DNA of 64,000 bases from Cyanoderma ruficeps (lineage: Eukaryota; Chordata; Aves; Passeriformes; Timaliidae): contig VZDJ01000052.1 of the NCBI GenBank assembly GCA_008694505.1, positions 5,893,722 through 5,957,721 on the forward strand, written 5' to 3'. Position 1 is the first letter of the stretch; each line of letters opens with the position of its first letter. Shown here piece after piece: positions 63,045-64,000 of this stretch. The notes under the pieces were generated by a model. It ran no database searches. It saw only the letters and a list, made by a program, of their open reading frames with translations, and had not been told where the DNA came from. The position numbers and the translations under genes are program-made.

Positions 63045-64000
63045 GTATGCTGTTCAGAGATTCCTCATGAGCCCTGGAGAGGGGAGGGCCTGTGGTTTGT
63101 TTAATGCTGTTCATCATTTCAGTGGGCTGGCCGTGGCAGCAGGCTGCAATCACCAGCTTAGAAGCCGCCTCGTACAGTAGTGACGTGCACGGTGACTTGC
63201 AGATGGAGCCACAGCCTTGCCAAAGTCTCGTGGCAGAGAGAGACTTTGGCTGTCTTTTGGCTCTCTGGCTCTTTCTGTGTCCTCCCTATCCTCTGCATCC
63301 AGGGATTGGACTTCTCTAGCACTGTTTGGAGGAAGAGATCATTGATTTCTCCCCATGTCCTCTGTGAAACACCCAGCCTACAAAAATATAAGAATGAGCC
63401 TGTAGTATGAGACAGGAGTTTATCTTGTGTCTGCAATGACAGGTGCTTAGGAAGAGGACAAAGAATGGGGATTAAGAGTGATCTTTCAACAAGGGCTTTG
63501 TCAATCCATGATTTGTAGGGACAGCAGCGGGTCTCTTCTGTTTAATAGCCACAGGCAGGTTGGTCTTCCTTGAAGTTGCCTAATTCTTTTTCAAATTGTC
63601 TGTATTTGGCACCTAGGTCATCCAGTTCCCCAATATTTTTTCGGCAGTGGTGGTGTGGAACGTTTGTTTTTTTCTTTTCTTAACCCATTGCTGGTAGCTT
63701 GTTTCTGTGCTGTGTAATTGCTCTGTTACATGCAGGAATATCTATCCATTGTCTATTTACCATCTCAGTGGTATTCCTGACACTGGAACCTTTTTTATAT
63801 CTTAGAACCATTATCTTCTTCTCTATTCATTAGGAAAAGCTTTCCTTGCAATAACTTATATGACCTTTTTACTTAGTGTTAAGTTTTTTCATGAACTGAG
63901 GCAACATTTGCTTAGTTGCAGAGCTTCAGTTGCTGTAACAACAGCATGAAGTGAGTACTGTGTGCACAGTTTCCTTCAAGAGTGCAGAATAATGAAGATT
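63045..64000 (+). other. PCSK2: PCSK2 intron, 5' end only
   Basis: This is the intron after the Ser384 exon, cut by the window edge. The exon encoding the residues after Asn401 was looked for and not found. I see no repeat or other feature in it. Confidence 0.8.

Larger units (their letters stand above)
1..64000 (+). other. PCSK2: PCSK2 gene body, internal part (exons for residues 95-401)
   Basis: The whole window lies inside one transcription unit. Eight + strand exons translate to a continuous stretch of proprotein convertase 2, a calcium-dependent subtilisin-like endoprotease of dense-core secretory granules. PC2 cleaves prohormones such as proglucagon, POMC and proinsulin after paired basic residues, with help from the chaperone 7B2. 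Exon phases agree at all seven junctions, and exon ends fall at GT-AG sites. Residue numbering follows human PC2 as I remember it and needs no gap. By length and position the exons should be 3 to 10 of a 12-exon gene (inference). No promoter, start codon, signal peptide exon, P-domain exon or stop codon is present. The paralogue PCSK1 and furin are excluded because the oxyanion residue is Asp (ASGDGG) instead of Asn. Confidence 0.97.

Noticed and set aside
1..64000. CRISPR arrays, tRNA or rRNA genes, bacterial or defence-like systems
   Set aside because: No regularly spaced repeats, no RNA gene signatures, and no bacterial coding density. The window is vertebrate intron with eight exons of one gene.

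Overview
This is animal genomic DNA, almost certainly from a bird. It has long AT-rich introns, short exons with GT-AG splice sites, and no operons or bacterial signals. The bird assignment rests on several CR1 LINE 3' ends and retroviral LTR remnants of avian type. No species can be named from the sequence; a passerine is only a guess. Four isolated Ns (6132, 6735, 36432, 46046) mark unresolved bases, three of them in homopolymers.

The only gene I can support is PCSK2, the neuroendocrine proprotein convertase 2 (PC2), on the + strand. Eight consecutive coding exons lie at 22173-22286, 23632-23740, 25255-25292, 42075-42151, 47855-47943, 50768-50943, 61522-61737 and 62944-63044. They join in frame across seven introns and cover residues 95 to 401 in human PC2 precursor numbering, with no insertion or deletion relative to the human protein as I remember it. 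This covers the end of the propeptide with its RRKR cleavage site and almost the whole subtilisin-like catalytic domain: Asp167, His208, the PC2-specific oxyanion Asp310, and Ser384. The exons for the signal peptide and most of the propeptide must lie upstream. The exons for the rest of the catalytic domain, the P domain and the C-terminus must lie downstream.

Layout. 1-22172 is the tail of an intron of at least 22 kb, holding a reverse CR1 fragment (11350-11505) and an LTR with a short piece of retroviral leader (12002-12435 and beyond). 22173-25292 holds three exons close together. 25293-42074 is a 16.8 kb intron with two solo LTRs: 34678-35091, with a perfect 6-bp target duplication, and 39626-40258, a candidate. 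42075-50943 holds three more exons, with a CR1 3' end and a T/G-rich tract in the introns. 50944-61521 is a 10.6 kb intron with two CR1 fragments, an unexplained 54-bp direct repeat around a GC-richer block, and a possible LTR about 260 bp before the next exon. 61522-63044 holds the last two exons, and the window ends about 1 kb into the following intron.

I found no second gene, no RNA gene, and no defence, CRISPR or other novel system. The most notable non-genic observations are the two related LTRs in opposite orientation, the direct-repeat-flanked block at 56643-57758, and two perfect inverted repeats (3870-3891 with paired E-boxes, and 31884-31915).
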